The notes beneath the pieces are model-generated. The model was not told the DNA's origin and searched no databases. It saw nothing but the letters and a program-made list of their open reading frames with translations. The position numbers and the translations under genes were made by a program. A stretch of DNA of 19,424 nt from NCBI GenBank assembly GCA_050944035.1, contig JBMNQH010000025.1:1-19424 (forward strand), read 5' to 3'. Positions 6,584-14,171 of this stretch are shown piece after piece. The DNA is from JBMNQH01 sp050944035. Lineage in GTDB: Bacteria; Bacillota; Clostridia; Oscillospirales; Oscillospiraceae. Numbering within the stretch: the stretch's first letter is position 1; the number at the start of each line of letters is the position of its first letter.

Positions 6584-9448
6584 ATGAAAGTAGAATTATT
6601 CCCTTTTCAGAAAAGAGCCCTCAGCGACATCCGAATGAAGACTGCGGAGGCATTGGGCAGTTATCATAGAACGCATGCACCACAGGTGGTTTCCTTTACT
6701 GCTCCGACCGGAGCTGGAAAGACCATCATCATGTCTGCGCTGATTGAAAGCATCCTATATGGCGATGACTCCTACGCAGAGCAACCGAATGCAATCATTG
6801 TCTGGCTTTCGGATTCTCCGCAGTTGAACGAGCAGTCCAAGCTGAAGATCGATTCCAAGGCTGATAAAATCCGCCTTTCGCAGTGTGTGACAGTAACGGA
6901 GGACTCTTTTGACAAGGAGACCTTTGAGGACGGGCATATCTATTTCTTAAATACGCAAAAGCTCTCCGTCACATCGAAGCTCACCAAAAATGGTGATAAC
7001 CGTTCCTATACCATTTGGGAAACGCTGGCTAATACCGTCAGGGATAAGAGTGACCGCCTATACTTCATTATCGATGAGGCACATCGTGGTATGCAGGGTC
7101 GTGAAGCCAGCAAAGCCACAACAATCATGCAAAAGTTCATCAAGGGTAGTGACGAGGATCATATTTCCCCGATGCCTGTGGTGATCGGTATGTCCGCAAC
7201 GACTCAACGGTTCAATGCCCTGGTCGAGGGCACATCTTCAACCATACATAAGTCCATTGTCACAGCGGATGAGGTGCGGGCATCCGGACTTTTAAAAGAC
7301 CGCATTGTTATTACTTATCCGGAGGCCAGCGCGGTCAACAATGATATGGCTATCCTGCAGGCGGCAGCAGACGATTGGAAGGAAAAGTGGGAGCACTGGA
7401 CGCAGTATTGTTTTGAGCAGCATTACGCCTATGTGAATCCAATTCTGATCATTCAGGTTTTGAATGGAACCGGCGGTAAACTGACTGATACCAATCTGGA
7501 TGATTGCATCGCAAAGATCGAAGAGCGGACAGGCTTCAAGCTGGAAAGCGGTCAGGTGGTTCACACTTTCGGAGGAACAACTGCCTCTCTTACGGTAAAT
7601 GGAATTGAAGTACGCTATGAGGAGCCTTCCCGCATCGCAGATGATCGCAATATCCGTATTGTGTTTTTTAAAGAAAATCTGTCCACAGGCTGGGATTGCC
7701 CAAGGGCAGAGACCATGATGTCCTTCAAACATGCAAATGACGCAACCTATATCGCACAGCTTCTCGGACGCATGGTCAGAACCCCGATGCAGATGCATAT
7801 TCAGGTCGATGATGTCCTGAATGATGTGCACCTCTATTTACCGTACTTTAACGAGGAAACTGTCAAAGACGTTGTAGAGGCATTGCAGAGCACTGAGGGT
7901 GGAGATATTCCGACAGACGTTTTTGGTGAGTCATTATCTGAAAAGCGCTTCGAGACCTTAACTGTCAAACCGAAGAAGAAAACGCAAACGTCAATTCCGG
8001 GACAGATGACTTTAGAGGTGTTTGCAAGTCAAAATACTGAGGCACAGCCTTTGGCATCCATAACAGATACGCAGGGCGAGTCTGCTCCGTTACAGCAGCA
8101 AACACAAATTCCGGATGCAACCGAAGCGACATCAGCACAGCCTGCTGCGGCACTCCAACGGATGAGCGCCGAGAGCACACAGACCGTTCAGCCAGATGTT
8201 ACACCGACAGCAGATGCTCAGCCGAGTGTAACTGTTGCATCTGAAACTGCGATTCCGGATAGTCAGCAAGAAAAAGCAGAGGATTTATTTGACCGTGAAG
8301 CAGTTATGAAGTTTATCAATGATGCCGGTCTGCTTTCTTATAATGTCAGAGTGCTCCGGATTAACGATTATCTTAAATCGCTATATCGGATGGCACACCT
8401 GCTTAGCATGTCCAAGCTGCGCCGTGAGGCAATCAGAGAGGTGCAGAATGAGATTGTTCAGATGATCCATGATTATGTGGAAGATCTGAAAGCTAAGGGC
8501 AAGTACGATGACCTTGTGCAGCAGGTAAAACAGTTCAAACTATCCACGCAAATTTTTGATGTCTTCGGTGAGACCGTGGACAACTATTCTGTTCATGATA
8601 TGTTTACGACGACCGATACAGATATTGAGCGTCAGTTTCAGATTGCCGATGTGAAACTGGGGCGCGAAGGCATCGGCATGGCGTATGGCAATAAATATGG
8701 CGACTTAAGTGACCCAACAGCGTTTAAGGTAGATGTCATTCTTTTTGTCGCTGACGAAGATTGCATGAATAGGCTTCATGACTATGCGGAGAAACGTTTC
8801 CATGGACTAAATGATGATTATCGCAGGTATATTGCCACTATTGACTCAGAAAAAATTCGCCGTGACTACGACAGCATAGTGTCCGACGGCGATGTGGTAA
8901 GTAAGCACAATTTCCGTCTTCCTGAGACAATTCAGGTGCCACATGAAGCTGGCGGCAAAGAATACAGAGACCATTTGTTCGTCAACGAAACCACTGGAAC
9001 AGCAAAGCTGAAGCTAAACGGATGGGAGGCCGATCTGATCGCCGAGGAAGAAAAGCGACCGGATTTTGTCTGCTGGATTCGTAATCCTTCCAGAGCGTCG
9101 TGGGCTCTTTGTATCCCATATGAACTCGATGGAGAAGTCAAACCGACATATCCTGATTTTATCGTAGTTCGTCAGGACGAACGCCTCGGTTATGTGATTG
9201 ATATTCTTGAGCCGCACAGCGCAGATTTTAAGGATAACCTCGGAAAAGCAAAGGGCTTTGCTGAATATGCAAGACAGAATCCGGGTGTCGGCAGAATCCA
9301 GCTTATCCGCATGAGCAAGGATGCAGCCGGAAGAAACCAGTTCAAACGATTGGATATGTACCGGACGGCAATCCGCGACAAGGTGTCTCATGCGATCAAT
9401 ACCGATGAGTTGGACCACATCTTCGATACTGACGGAGTCATTGAATAA
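6584..9448 (+). CDS. res: DEAH-box helicase with C-terminal nuclease-like domain (type III Res-like)
   Basis: A 954-residue superfamily 2 helicase that fits the restriction (ATP-driven translocation and cleavage) subunit of a type III-like system. Motifs: Walker A TAPTGAGKT (39-47), DEAH box IIDEAHRG (162-169), motif III-like SATT (204-207) and motif VI QLLGRMVRTP (392-401). Residues about 461-570 form a Gln/Ala/Thr/Ser-rich, probably disordered linker. Near the C-terminus, YPDFIVV (P857-D858) and VIDILEPH (871-878) resemble a PD-(D/E)xK nuclease core. However, the lysine expected two residues after the second acidic residue is leucine, so nuclease activity may be non-canonical or lost. The ATG follows a strong aggga-gg site overlapping the mod stop. 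It is the last gene of the cargo operon. Confidence 0.9.
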   Translation: MKVELFPFQKRALSDIRMKTAEALGSYHRTHAPQVVSFTAPTGAGKTIIMSALIESILYGDDSYAEQPNAIIVWLSDSPQLNEQSKLKIDSKADKIRLSQCVTVTEDSFDKETFEDGHIYFLNTQKLSVTSKLTKNGDNRSYTIWETLANTVRDKSDRLYFIIDEAHRGMQGREASKATTIMQKFIKGSDEDHISPMPVVIGMSATTQRFNALVEGTSSTIHKSIVTADEVRASGLLKDRIVITYPEASAVNNDMAILQAAADDWKEKWEHWTQYCFEQHYAYVNPILIIQVLNGTGGKLTDTNLDDCIAKIEERTGFKLESGQVVHTFGGTTASLTVNGIEVRYEEPSRIADDRNIRIVFFKENLSTGWDCPRAETMMSFKHANDATYIAQLLGRMVRTPMQMHIQVDDVLNDVHLYLPYFNEETVKDVVEALQSTEGGDIPTDVFGESLSEKRFETLTVKPKKKTQTSIPGQMTLEVFASQNTEAQPLASITDTQGESAPLQQQTQIPDATEATSAQPAAALQRMSAESTQTVQPDVTPTADAQPSVTVASETAIPDSQQEKAEDLFDREAVMKFINDAGLLSYNVRVLRINDYLKSLYRMAHLLSMSKLRREAIREVQNEIVQMIHDYVEDLKAKGKYDDLVQQVKQFKLSTQIFDVFGETVDNYSVHDMFTTTDTDIERQFQIADVKLGREGIGMAYGNKYGDLSDPTAFKVDVILFVADEDCMNRLHDYAEKRFHGLNDDYRRYIATIDSEKIRRDYDSIVSDGDVVSKHNFRLPETIQVPHEAGGKEYRDHLFVNETTGTAKLKLNGWEADLIAEEEKRPDFVCWIRNPSRASWALCIPYELDGEVKPTYPDFIVVRQDERLGYVIDILEPHSADFKDNLGKAKGFAEYARQNPGVGRIQLIRMSKDAAGRNQFKRLDMYRTAIRDKVSHAINTDELDHIFDTDGVIE

Positions 9449-9619
9449 GAATCATTATATTGGCATCTTTGCAACATCCATCACCTCGATTCTTTTGCTT
9501 CCAAAGCGTGTATAACCGGTGATGCCAGTGGCAAACAGATAGACGATGTTTATATTGATAACCAGTCTTCGACGATACATTTTATAGCAAGGTTGCTTCT
9601 TCGTATTATGGCGAACAAA

Positions 9620-9670
9620 AAATCCCGCATATTTCGTCCGACGTAAGATGAAGTATGCGGGATTTGCGTT
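9620..9670. terminator. Bidirectional hairpin terminator after Res
   Basis: A 12-bp perfect stem (9620-9631 with 9654-9665) encloses a 22-nt loop. On the plus strand gcgtttt follows it; on the minus strand it is followed by a T-run (complement of the A-run at 9616-9621). It would end the cargo operon on the plus strand and stop read-through from the minus-strand sigma operon. Confidence 0.7.
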
Positions 9671-9817
9671 TTAGGAGGCTGTGCATGATACAAATTAGGA
9701 CAGGCACATATCTGCACAGCGACAAAGCGAGAGGTGTCCAGAGGAGCGTAGCTCCTTTGGCTCTGGGTTTCCAATAGGGGCGAGCAGCATCCCTGTTGGC
9801 ACACGATTTTCCGTAGG

Positions 9818-9840
9818 AAAGTCTAGTGTGTTATACCTTT
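9818..9840 (+). other. Candidate origin of transfer (oriT), MobV/pMV158 type
   Basis: The sequence aaagtctagtgtgttatacc (9818-9837) closely matches, from memory, the pMV158 oriT core TAGTGTG/TTATAC, with the imperfect inverted repeat AAAGTnTA...TATAC(C)TTT flanking it. By analogy MobV would nick after GTGTG, between 9830 and 9831. It lies on the same strand as the mobV gene, as in pMV158, but about 4.5 kb upstream of it rather than adjacent. Upstream inverted repeats at 9743-9755 fit the usual multi-hairpin oriT layout. Confidence 0.75.
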
Positions 9841-9946
9841 GTGGAGCAGATGGCAGCCGGAATTGTAGCGCGCCCCGGAAAGTGTGGCTACAGTTGCGGC
9901 GTTCTGGCGGGAAAGGTTGCCCCTTGCGGGGCGGCATAAGCGACAG

Positions 9947-9989
9947 AAAAAGGCTGGCAGGCGGTGCGAATATGCACTGTCTGCCAGCC
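9947..9989 (-). terminator. Rho-independent terminator after the sigma factor gene
   Basis: Read on the minus strand, a 16-bp stem (9989-9974 pairing with 9967-9952, two G-U pairs) with a 6-nt loop is followed directly by TTTTT (9951-9947). It lies about 60 nt past the sigma gene stop and is one of the strongest terminators in the window. Confidence 0.85.
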
Positions 9990-10048
9990 GTGTCATCTGC
10001 GGAACAAAGGTATATCAAAGCCCCCGTCAGCCGCTGCTTACCATCGTA

Positions 10049-10711
10049 TCAGAACCACCATGACAGTTTCCCGCGCAGGCTATCCATCGCCTTGCCTTCC
10101 ACCTTCTTTGTCCGGCTCTCGCTGAGGTGGAAATGGAGCGCCGCACCGATCAGCGGGTGCTCGATTCCATCGGTAAAGCCATAGCGGTACAGCAGATAGG
10201 TTTGCTCTCTGGCAGTCAGCTTGTCCAGCGCAGCATACAGTTCCGTCAGCTGTTCTTTTTGGATATAGATTTGCTCCGGCGTTTGGGTGTGAGGGTCGGC
10301 TATGGCCTCAATCCGCAGCATCCGTTTATCATCTGAGAGAACGTCATCCAGATATACTCTCTGGAAGCCGGGGCCGTCTCTCTTATCCACCATCCGTTGT
10401 TCAAATTGAGCGAGGGCGGCGCGGATGCAGTCTGTCATGGCGTTTCGGATCGCTGGTGCTGCATAGGTTAGAAATTTCATGCCGCGTCCGGCGTCAAACA
10501 AAGGGATCGCGTTCAGCAGGCCGATACTTCCCTCCTGCACCAAATCATCTAAATCAATTCCAATATCATTTTCATTCAGCCCCATGCCCTGATATTGTTC
10601 CAGCGCTATTTTTCGGATGAATCCCAGATTGTTTTCCAGCAGAATAGTACGGGCAGCCGTATCCCCTGCCTGCGCCAACTCGCACAGCCGCTCATTACTC
10701 CGGGTCGGCAT
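10049..10711 (-). CDS. Sigma-70 family RNA polymerase sigma factor (element-encoded)
   Basis: A 220-residue sigma factor that would direct RNA polymerase to specific promoters. Region 2 is clear: NNLGFIRKIALEQ, then DLDDLVQEGSIGLLNAIPLFD and GMKFLTYAAPAIRNAM, the core-binding and -10 recognition helices. The C-terminal LTAREQTYLLYRYGF and HLSESRTKKVE segments correspond to region 4 and its -35 recognition helix. I use the ATG at 10711, which has AGGAG 7 nt upstream, rather than the in-frame ATG at 10729. The start overlaps the end of the helix-turn-helix gene by 17 nt, so the two are translationally coupled. Probable targets are the element's own primase/mobilization or recombinase promoters (inference). 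Confidence 0.88.
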   Translation of the reverse strand: MPTRSNERLCELAQAGDTAARTILLENNLGFIRKIALEQYQGMGLNENDIGIDLDDLVQEGSIGLLNAIPLFDAGRGMKFLTYAAPAIRNAMTDCIRAALAQFEQRMVDKRDGPGFQRVYLDDVLSDDKRMLRIEAIADPHTQTPEQIYIQKEQLTELYAALDKLTAREQTYLLYRYGFTDGIEHPLIGAALHFHLSESRTKKVEGKAMDSLRGKLSWWF

Positions 10712-11531
10712 TTTGCTTCTCCTGCGCATGGTTTAAGGTGGATTGGAGAAATTCCGTCAACGCCTGACCGAACTTGTCCAACGCTTCCTTTTGCACGCCG
10801 TCCATTCCTGCCGCGCTCTGGGTGACGGCGGCGGAAATCATTTCCGACGTGATGGTCGGAGTATGAACATCCGCCCCTTTGGTGAGTTCGGTGAACATCT
10901 GCTGGGTGATGTCCCTGGTCAAGGACTGTGCCACCGTAAAATCGTTACCAATCTCTTTCTTCACTTCCCGCAGCGCCGCCATGAAAGTATTCTGTATCAT
11001 CGTTAAGTCGGCCTGATATACGGGAACTTTCTGCCGGTTGACAGCTCTGGCCGCCTGCACTGCGGCATCCGTTTTCACATTCCGGCGCAGCATGGCGCTG
11101 AGGGTGGTAAGCATCTGGTTCTGTCCGGCGAAACCGGCGGCCAACGTATCGTCAAAATATTGCTCAATCATGTAGGTGACTTCTGCAAAACGCGGACTTT
11201 CTAAAAGGCGGTTAACGATCTCGGCATTGGCTTTTCCTGTGTACAGGTTCCGCGCAGCCTGCACCGACAGGCCCAGTTCTTCAATATCAAAATTTGTCCG
11301 GTCAGGCGTGTTGACTTCCCCCAGCAGGAAATCTGTGGAGACTTCAAATACTTTTGCGATGCGGAGCAAATGTTCTGTGCTGATCTTATCGGTCTTGCCG
11401 CTGACAAACCGGCTGATGGCGCTCTCGGTGCTGCCGATGCGGGTCGCCAGCTGTGCCTGGGTAATTTTATGTTCCTTCATAAGCTCCTGCATCCGCTGCC
11501 GGATATTTCCGGGCAGATAGGCTCCCTCCAT
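10695..11531 (-). CDS. Helix-turn-helix (XRE family) transcriptional regulator with long C-terminal domain
   Basis: A 278-residue regulator. Residues about 5-70 are a Cro/C1-type helix-turn-helix domain (LMKEHKITQAQLATRIGSTE, AISRFVSGKTDKIS, LLRIAKVFEVSTDFLLGE). The ~200 C-terminal residues are helical with no motif I recognise; they may sense a signal or oligomerise. The ATG at 11531 has GAGGTG at the right distance, and the GTG at 11540 is rejected. It is transcribed divergently from the primase operon and shares a 233-bp control region with it. This suggests it represses both directions, like the regulators of other integrative elements. Confidence 0.85.
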   Translation of the reverse strand: MEGAYLPGNIRQRMQELMKEHKITQAQLATRIGSTESAISRFVSGKTDKISTEHLLRIAKVFEVSTDFLLGEVNTPDRTNFDIEELGLSVQAARNLYTGKANAEIVNRLLESPRFAEVTYMIEQYFDDTLAAGFAGQNQMLTTLSAMLRRNVKTDAAVQAARAVNRQKVPVYQADLTMIQNTFMAALREVKKEIGNDFTVAQSLTRDITQQMFTELTKGADVHTPTITSEMISAAVTQSAAGMDGVQKEALDKFGQALTEFLQSTLNHAQEKQNADPE

Positions 11532-11566
11532 GTGACGCACCTCTTTTCTGAAAACTCTCTTTATCC

Positions 11567-11595
11567 ATTATACCTTATAAAACCAGCGCGGGCAA
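11567..11595 (-). promoter_or_regulatory. Promoter of the HTH-sigma operon
   Basis: On the minus strand, TTGCCC (11595-11590) and a perfect TATAAT (11572-11567) are separated by 17 bp, and the HTH start lies 36 nt downstream of the -10 hexamer. This is a convincing housekeeping-type promoter. Confidence 0.7.
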
Positions 11596-11612
11596 ATGCT
11601 TTCCGCTGGCTT

Positions 11613-11662
11613 CGCCGCTCTGAGGTCTTGCATTTTTGCAAGATTTCAGGGCGGCGTTTTTT
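11613..11662 (+). terminator. Leader terminator/attenuator-like hairpin ahead of the primase operon
   Basis: A 20-bp stem (11613-11632 with 11637-11656, three G-U pairs) closes a TTTT loop and is followed by six Ts (11657-11662). A smaller hairpin (ccagcg 11583-11588 with cgctgg 11604-11609) lies just before it. It sits about 100 nt upstream of the primase start. It could shield the operon from read-through or act as an attenuator in its leader. Confidence 0.75.
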
Positions 11663-11764
11663 CGTTTCTTGCACTTTTAGCGGATTTTTCGGTCTATAGG
11701 CTTTTTCCCCGTATATTCAGGCAGACGGGCAGATACCGTCAATAAATGATGGAGGGCAAAGCCT

Positions 11765-12385
11765 ATGAATTTGTTTGAAACTGTAAAATCTGCTGTTACT
11801 GTGAAGCAGGCCGCCGAGTACTACGGCAGCAAGGTCAACCGGGGCGACATGATCTGCTGCCCCTTCCACGATGACCGGCATCCCAGCATGAAGCTGAACA
11901 GGGATTATTTCTATTGCTTTGGCTGCGGGGCTACCGGGGATGTGATCGATTTTGTGGCGCGGCTGTTCGGCCTGAGCAGCTACGAGGCCGCAAAGAAGCT
12001 GGCCTATGACTTTGGCATCGACCCGGACAAGCCCCCGGCAGCGATGGCTTTGAAAAAGCCCTATCCGCTGGCGCAGGCTTTCCGCAACGATGAGATACAC
12101 TGCCAGCGGGTGCTCTGCGATTATCTGCATCTGCTGGAACGCTGGAAGGTCGAATATGCCCCGCAATCGCCGGAGGATGAACTGGATGACCGCTTTGTGG
12201 AAGCCTGTCATATGATCGAGTATGTAAATGATTTGTTGGACGTTCTCATGTTTGCGGAACTGAAGCAGCGTGTGAAAGCGGTGGATATGCTGCTGAAGGA
12301 CGGCACTATCACCGCGCTGGAGCAGCGGCTCAGACGTCTGGAAAAGGAGGTGCAGCACCGTGGCGAAGAACGAGCAATCGCGTGA
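11765..12385 (+). CDS. CHC2 zinc-finger protein (primase-like, replication of element)
   Basis: A 206-residue protein with a DnaG-type CHC2 zinc finger: C32-x2-H35 (CPFH) and C51-x2-C54 (CFGC), embedded in the family pattern CPFHDDRHPSM...YFYCFGCGATGDVIDFV. No TOPRIM catalytic domain follows. The C-terminal ~100 residues are helical and end in a probable coiled coil. Such short CHC2 proteins are paired with P4-type helicases in mobilizable elements and presumably help prime replication of the excised circle. The ATG has gatggaggg about 8 nt upstream. It overlaps the next gene by 26 nt. Confidence 0.85.
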   Translation: MNLFETVKSAVTVKQAAEYYGSKVNRGDMICCPFHDDRHPSMKLNRDYFYCFGCGATGDVIDFVARLFGLSSYEAAKKLAYDFGIDPDKPPAAMALKKPYPLAQAFRNDEIHCQRVLCDYLHLLERWKVEYAPQSPEDELDDRFVEACHMIEYVNDLLDVLMFAELKQRVKAVDMLLKDGTITALEQRLRRLEKEVQHRGEERAIA

Positions 12386-13733
12386 GGCCAACCAGCCCAT
12401 CTGGTTTGACGGCAAGAGTATCAATGAAGCCCTGTTTTGTGATGATTTTCTCGGCAGACACAAAATCATCTACACAAACGGGGCTTTTTTCACGCCTGAT
12501 GGCCGCGTGACCGATGAGCTGCCACTGCGTGGAGAAATTTTTGAGGAACTGAAATGCTGTGCGGTCAGCAATATCCCCCGCAAAATCAGCAATATCGTGG
12601 AGCTGATGAAGCTGGCGGCGCTGGTAGAGGATTTCCCGCCGGAGGCTGACCGCATTCATCTGGCAAACGGCACGTTGTTTCTGGATGGCTCCTTTACGGA
12701 GGGAAAACCGGACATCGTGCGTTGCCGCCTGCCGGTGGCCTATAATCCCGATGCGCCCACGCCGACCCGCTGGCTGGCTTTTCTGGATGGGCTTCTTTAC
12801 CCGGAGGACATTCCCACTTTGCAGGAATATATCGGCTACTGCCTGATCCCCAGCAACAAGGGACAGCGCATGATGGTCATTAAGGGCAATGGCGGCGAGG
12901 GTAAGAGCCAGATCGGCGCGGTGCTGTCCGCCCTGTTCGGCAGCAACATGAAGGACGGCAGCATCGGCAAAATTTCCGAGAACCGTTTTGCCCGCGCTGA
13001 TCTGGAACACATTCTGCTGTGTGTCGATGATGATATGCGGATGGAGGCCCTGCGGCAGACCAACTATGTCAAATCCATCGTCACCGCACAGGGTAAAATG
13101 GATTTGGAGCGTAAAGGCAAGCAGAGCTATCAGGGATGGATGTGCGCCCGGCTGCTGGCATTCAGCAATGGCGACTTGCAGGCTCTCTTTGACCGCAGTG
13201 ATGGCTTTTATCGGCGGCAGTTGGTGCTGACCGCCAAAGAGAAACCTGCCGACCGTGTGGATGATCCCGACCTGGCAGAGAAGATGAAGGCCGAGGTGGA
13301 GGGCATTCTGCTGTGGGCTTTTGCGGGATTGCAGCGGTTGGTAGCGAACAACTTCAAGTTCACCGAGAGCCAGCGCACCAAAGAGAACCGGGAGGCCGTC
13401 AAGCGGGACAACAATAACGTGTTTGATTTTCTGGAATCCGAGGGCTATATCCGGCTGAAAGCGGATGCGTCCATCAGTTCAAAGGATTGCTACGACATTT
13501 ACCGGATGTGGTGCGAGGAAAATAGCCTGACTGCACTCAAACGCCGCAGCTTCAGCGATGCGCTGGTGGCAGCCTGCGGTAAGTACAATCTGGAACACTG
13601 CAACACGATTACCAATTCGGCAGGACGCCGGGTATGGGGCTTTATGGGGATCGAGGCAGTGGCAAGGCCGCATATAAACGAGTTTACGGACGCTTCACAG
13701 TGTACGTACGTACCGGAAGACTGGCGGGATTGA
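12360..13733 (+). CDS. Phage/plasmid primase-helicase, P4 family SF3 ATPase
   Basis: A 457-residue helicase of the phage P4/plasmid type. It has Walker A GNGGEGKS (176-183), then Walker B EHILLCVDDDM (216-226) and an SF3-like C-terminal half with FSNGDLQALFDRSDGFYRR, where an arginine finger and DNA-binding loop are expected. The N-terminal ~140 residues match the D5/P4 helper domain. The start is a GTG preceded by AAAGGAGG, and translation is coupled to the CHC2 gene. Together they probably unwind and prime the excised element for replication or for complementary-strand synthesis after transfer. A GTAC-rich inverted repeat covers its stop region. Confidence 0.87.
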   Translation: MAKNEQSREANQPIWFDGKSINEALFCDDFLGRHKIIYTNGAFFTPDGRVTDELPLRGEIFEELKCCAVSNIPRKISNIVELMKLAALVEDFPPEADRIHLANGTLFLDGSFTEGKPDIVRCRLPVAYNPDAPTPTRWLAFLDGLLYPEDIPTLQEYIGYCLIPSNKGQRMMVIKGNGGEGKSQIGAVLSALFGSNMKDGSIGKISENRFARADLEHILLCVDDDMRMEALRQTNYVKSIVTAQGKMDLERKGKQSYQGWMCARLLAFSNGDLQALFDRSDGFYRRQLVLTAKEKPADRVDDPDLAEKMKAEVEGILLWAFAGLQRLVANNFKFTESQRTKENREAVKRDNNNVFDFLESEGYIRLKADASISSKDCYDIYRMWCEENSLTALKRRSFSDALVAACGKYNLEHCNTITNSAGRRVWGFMGIEAVARPHINEFTDASQCTYVPEDWRD

Positions 13734-13763
13734 TTTCCGCTCTGGTCGCCGGTACGTATGTAC
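13702..13763. repeat. GTAC-rich inverted repeat at the 3' end of the helicase gene
   Basis: The 15-bp arms gtacgtacgtaccgg (13702-13716) and ccggtacgtatgtac (13749-13763) are inverted with one mismatch around a 32-bp spacer, and each arm is itself nearly palindromic. There is no following T-run, so a terminator is unlikely. A replication-origin or protein-binding role is possible given the adjacent replication genes. Confidence 0.6.
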
Positions 13764-14171
13764 GCAGCGATTCACCCTGTTACCTCATATATTGCAGAAA
13801 TGCTTCATGCGGATAAAGAGGTTGTTCCCATTTTGGGGACAACCAAAACGGACAGGAAACGCAGTAATTTTATAGGCATATTTTGAAGCAATCGCAAAAC
13901 GGCGAAATGTTTCTCTATGCTCCGCATACAGTTCGCTGGACAGCGGCTCACGGAACAGAGTACAGGTTGCACCGTTTCGCGCCAATACAGCCAGAACAGT
14001 GAAAAGCCCCACATTTCCACGAAACTGAATATTCCGCCGTTGACCAATGGCACGCGGGGAAACATTTCTATCGCAAAACAGCAACTATAACAATTTTATC
14101 ATCCTATGAAGCCGGTACGCTGTCCAGCGCAGCCGGTTCTTTTTATAGGCAAGAAAATTTGGAGGATTATT
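13734..14171. other. 438-bp intergenic region between helicase and mobilization genes
   Basis: No convincing gene is present. It holds the right arm of the GTAC inverted repeat, a 10-bp hairpin (13820-13829 with 13835-13844, no T-run on either strand), and a terminator (14108-14144). Minus-strand frames of 86 and 99 codons lack a ribosome binding site and look like chance frames. I saw no second copy of the MobV nick sequence here. Confidence 0.5.
14108..14144 (+). terminator. Terminator before the mobilization operon
   Basis: An imperfect hairpin (gaagccgg...cgctg with cagcgcagccggttc, about 14108-14139) is followed by TTTTT. It should end transcription from the replication genes before the mobilization genes. 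Confidence 0.6.

Larger units (their letters stand above)
9449..10048. other. 600-bp non-coding region between cargo operon and sigma gene, holding oriT and terminators
   Basis: I see no credible gene here. It contains a hairpin terminator (9620-9665), a GC-rich inverted repeat ggagc-gta-gctcc (9743-9755), the MobV-type oriT core (9818-9840), a short gcccc-ttgc-ggggc hairpin (9919-9932) and a strong minus-strand terminator (9947-9989). Open frames on either strand lack a ribosome binding site and have low-complexity Arg/Pro/Cys-rich translations, typical of structured non-coding DNA. This is probably the full oriT region of the element. Confidence 0.6.

Noticed and set aside
9449..9643. In-frame open stretch of about 64 codons right after the Res stop codon
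   Set aside because: It could suggest read-through or a decayed extension, but it has no recognisable motif and the Res C-terminus looks complete at its stop; chance openness is sufficient.
9695..10018. 107-codon minus-strand frame and 118-codon plus-strand frame in the oriT region
   Set aside because: Translations are Arg/Pro/Cys-rich without domains, no ribosome binding site is seen, and the DNA is dense in hairpins and an oriT core.
11717..12469. 250-codon minus-strand open frame
   Set aside because: It is antisense to the CHC2 gene, which has clear zinc-finger motifs and a good ribosome binding site.
13820..13844. Hairpin ggttgttccc/ggggacaacc as a terminator
   Set aside because: Stem is fair but neither strand has a following T-run, so a terminator call is not supported.
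13785..14084. Minus-strand frames of 99 and 86 codons between helicase and mobilization genes
   Set aside because: No ribosome binding site, no recognisable domain, and two overlapping frames compete; more likely non-coding.
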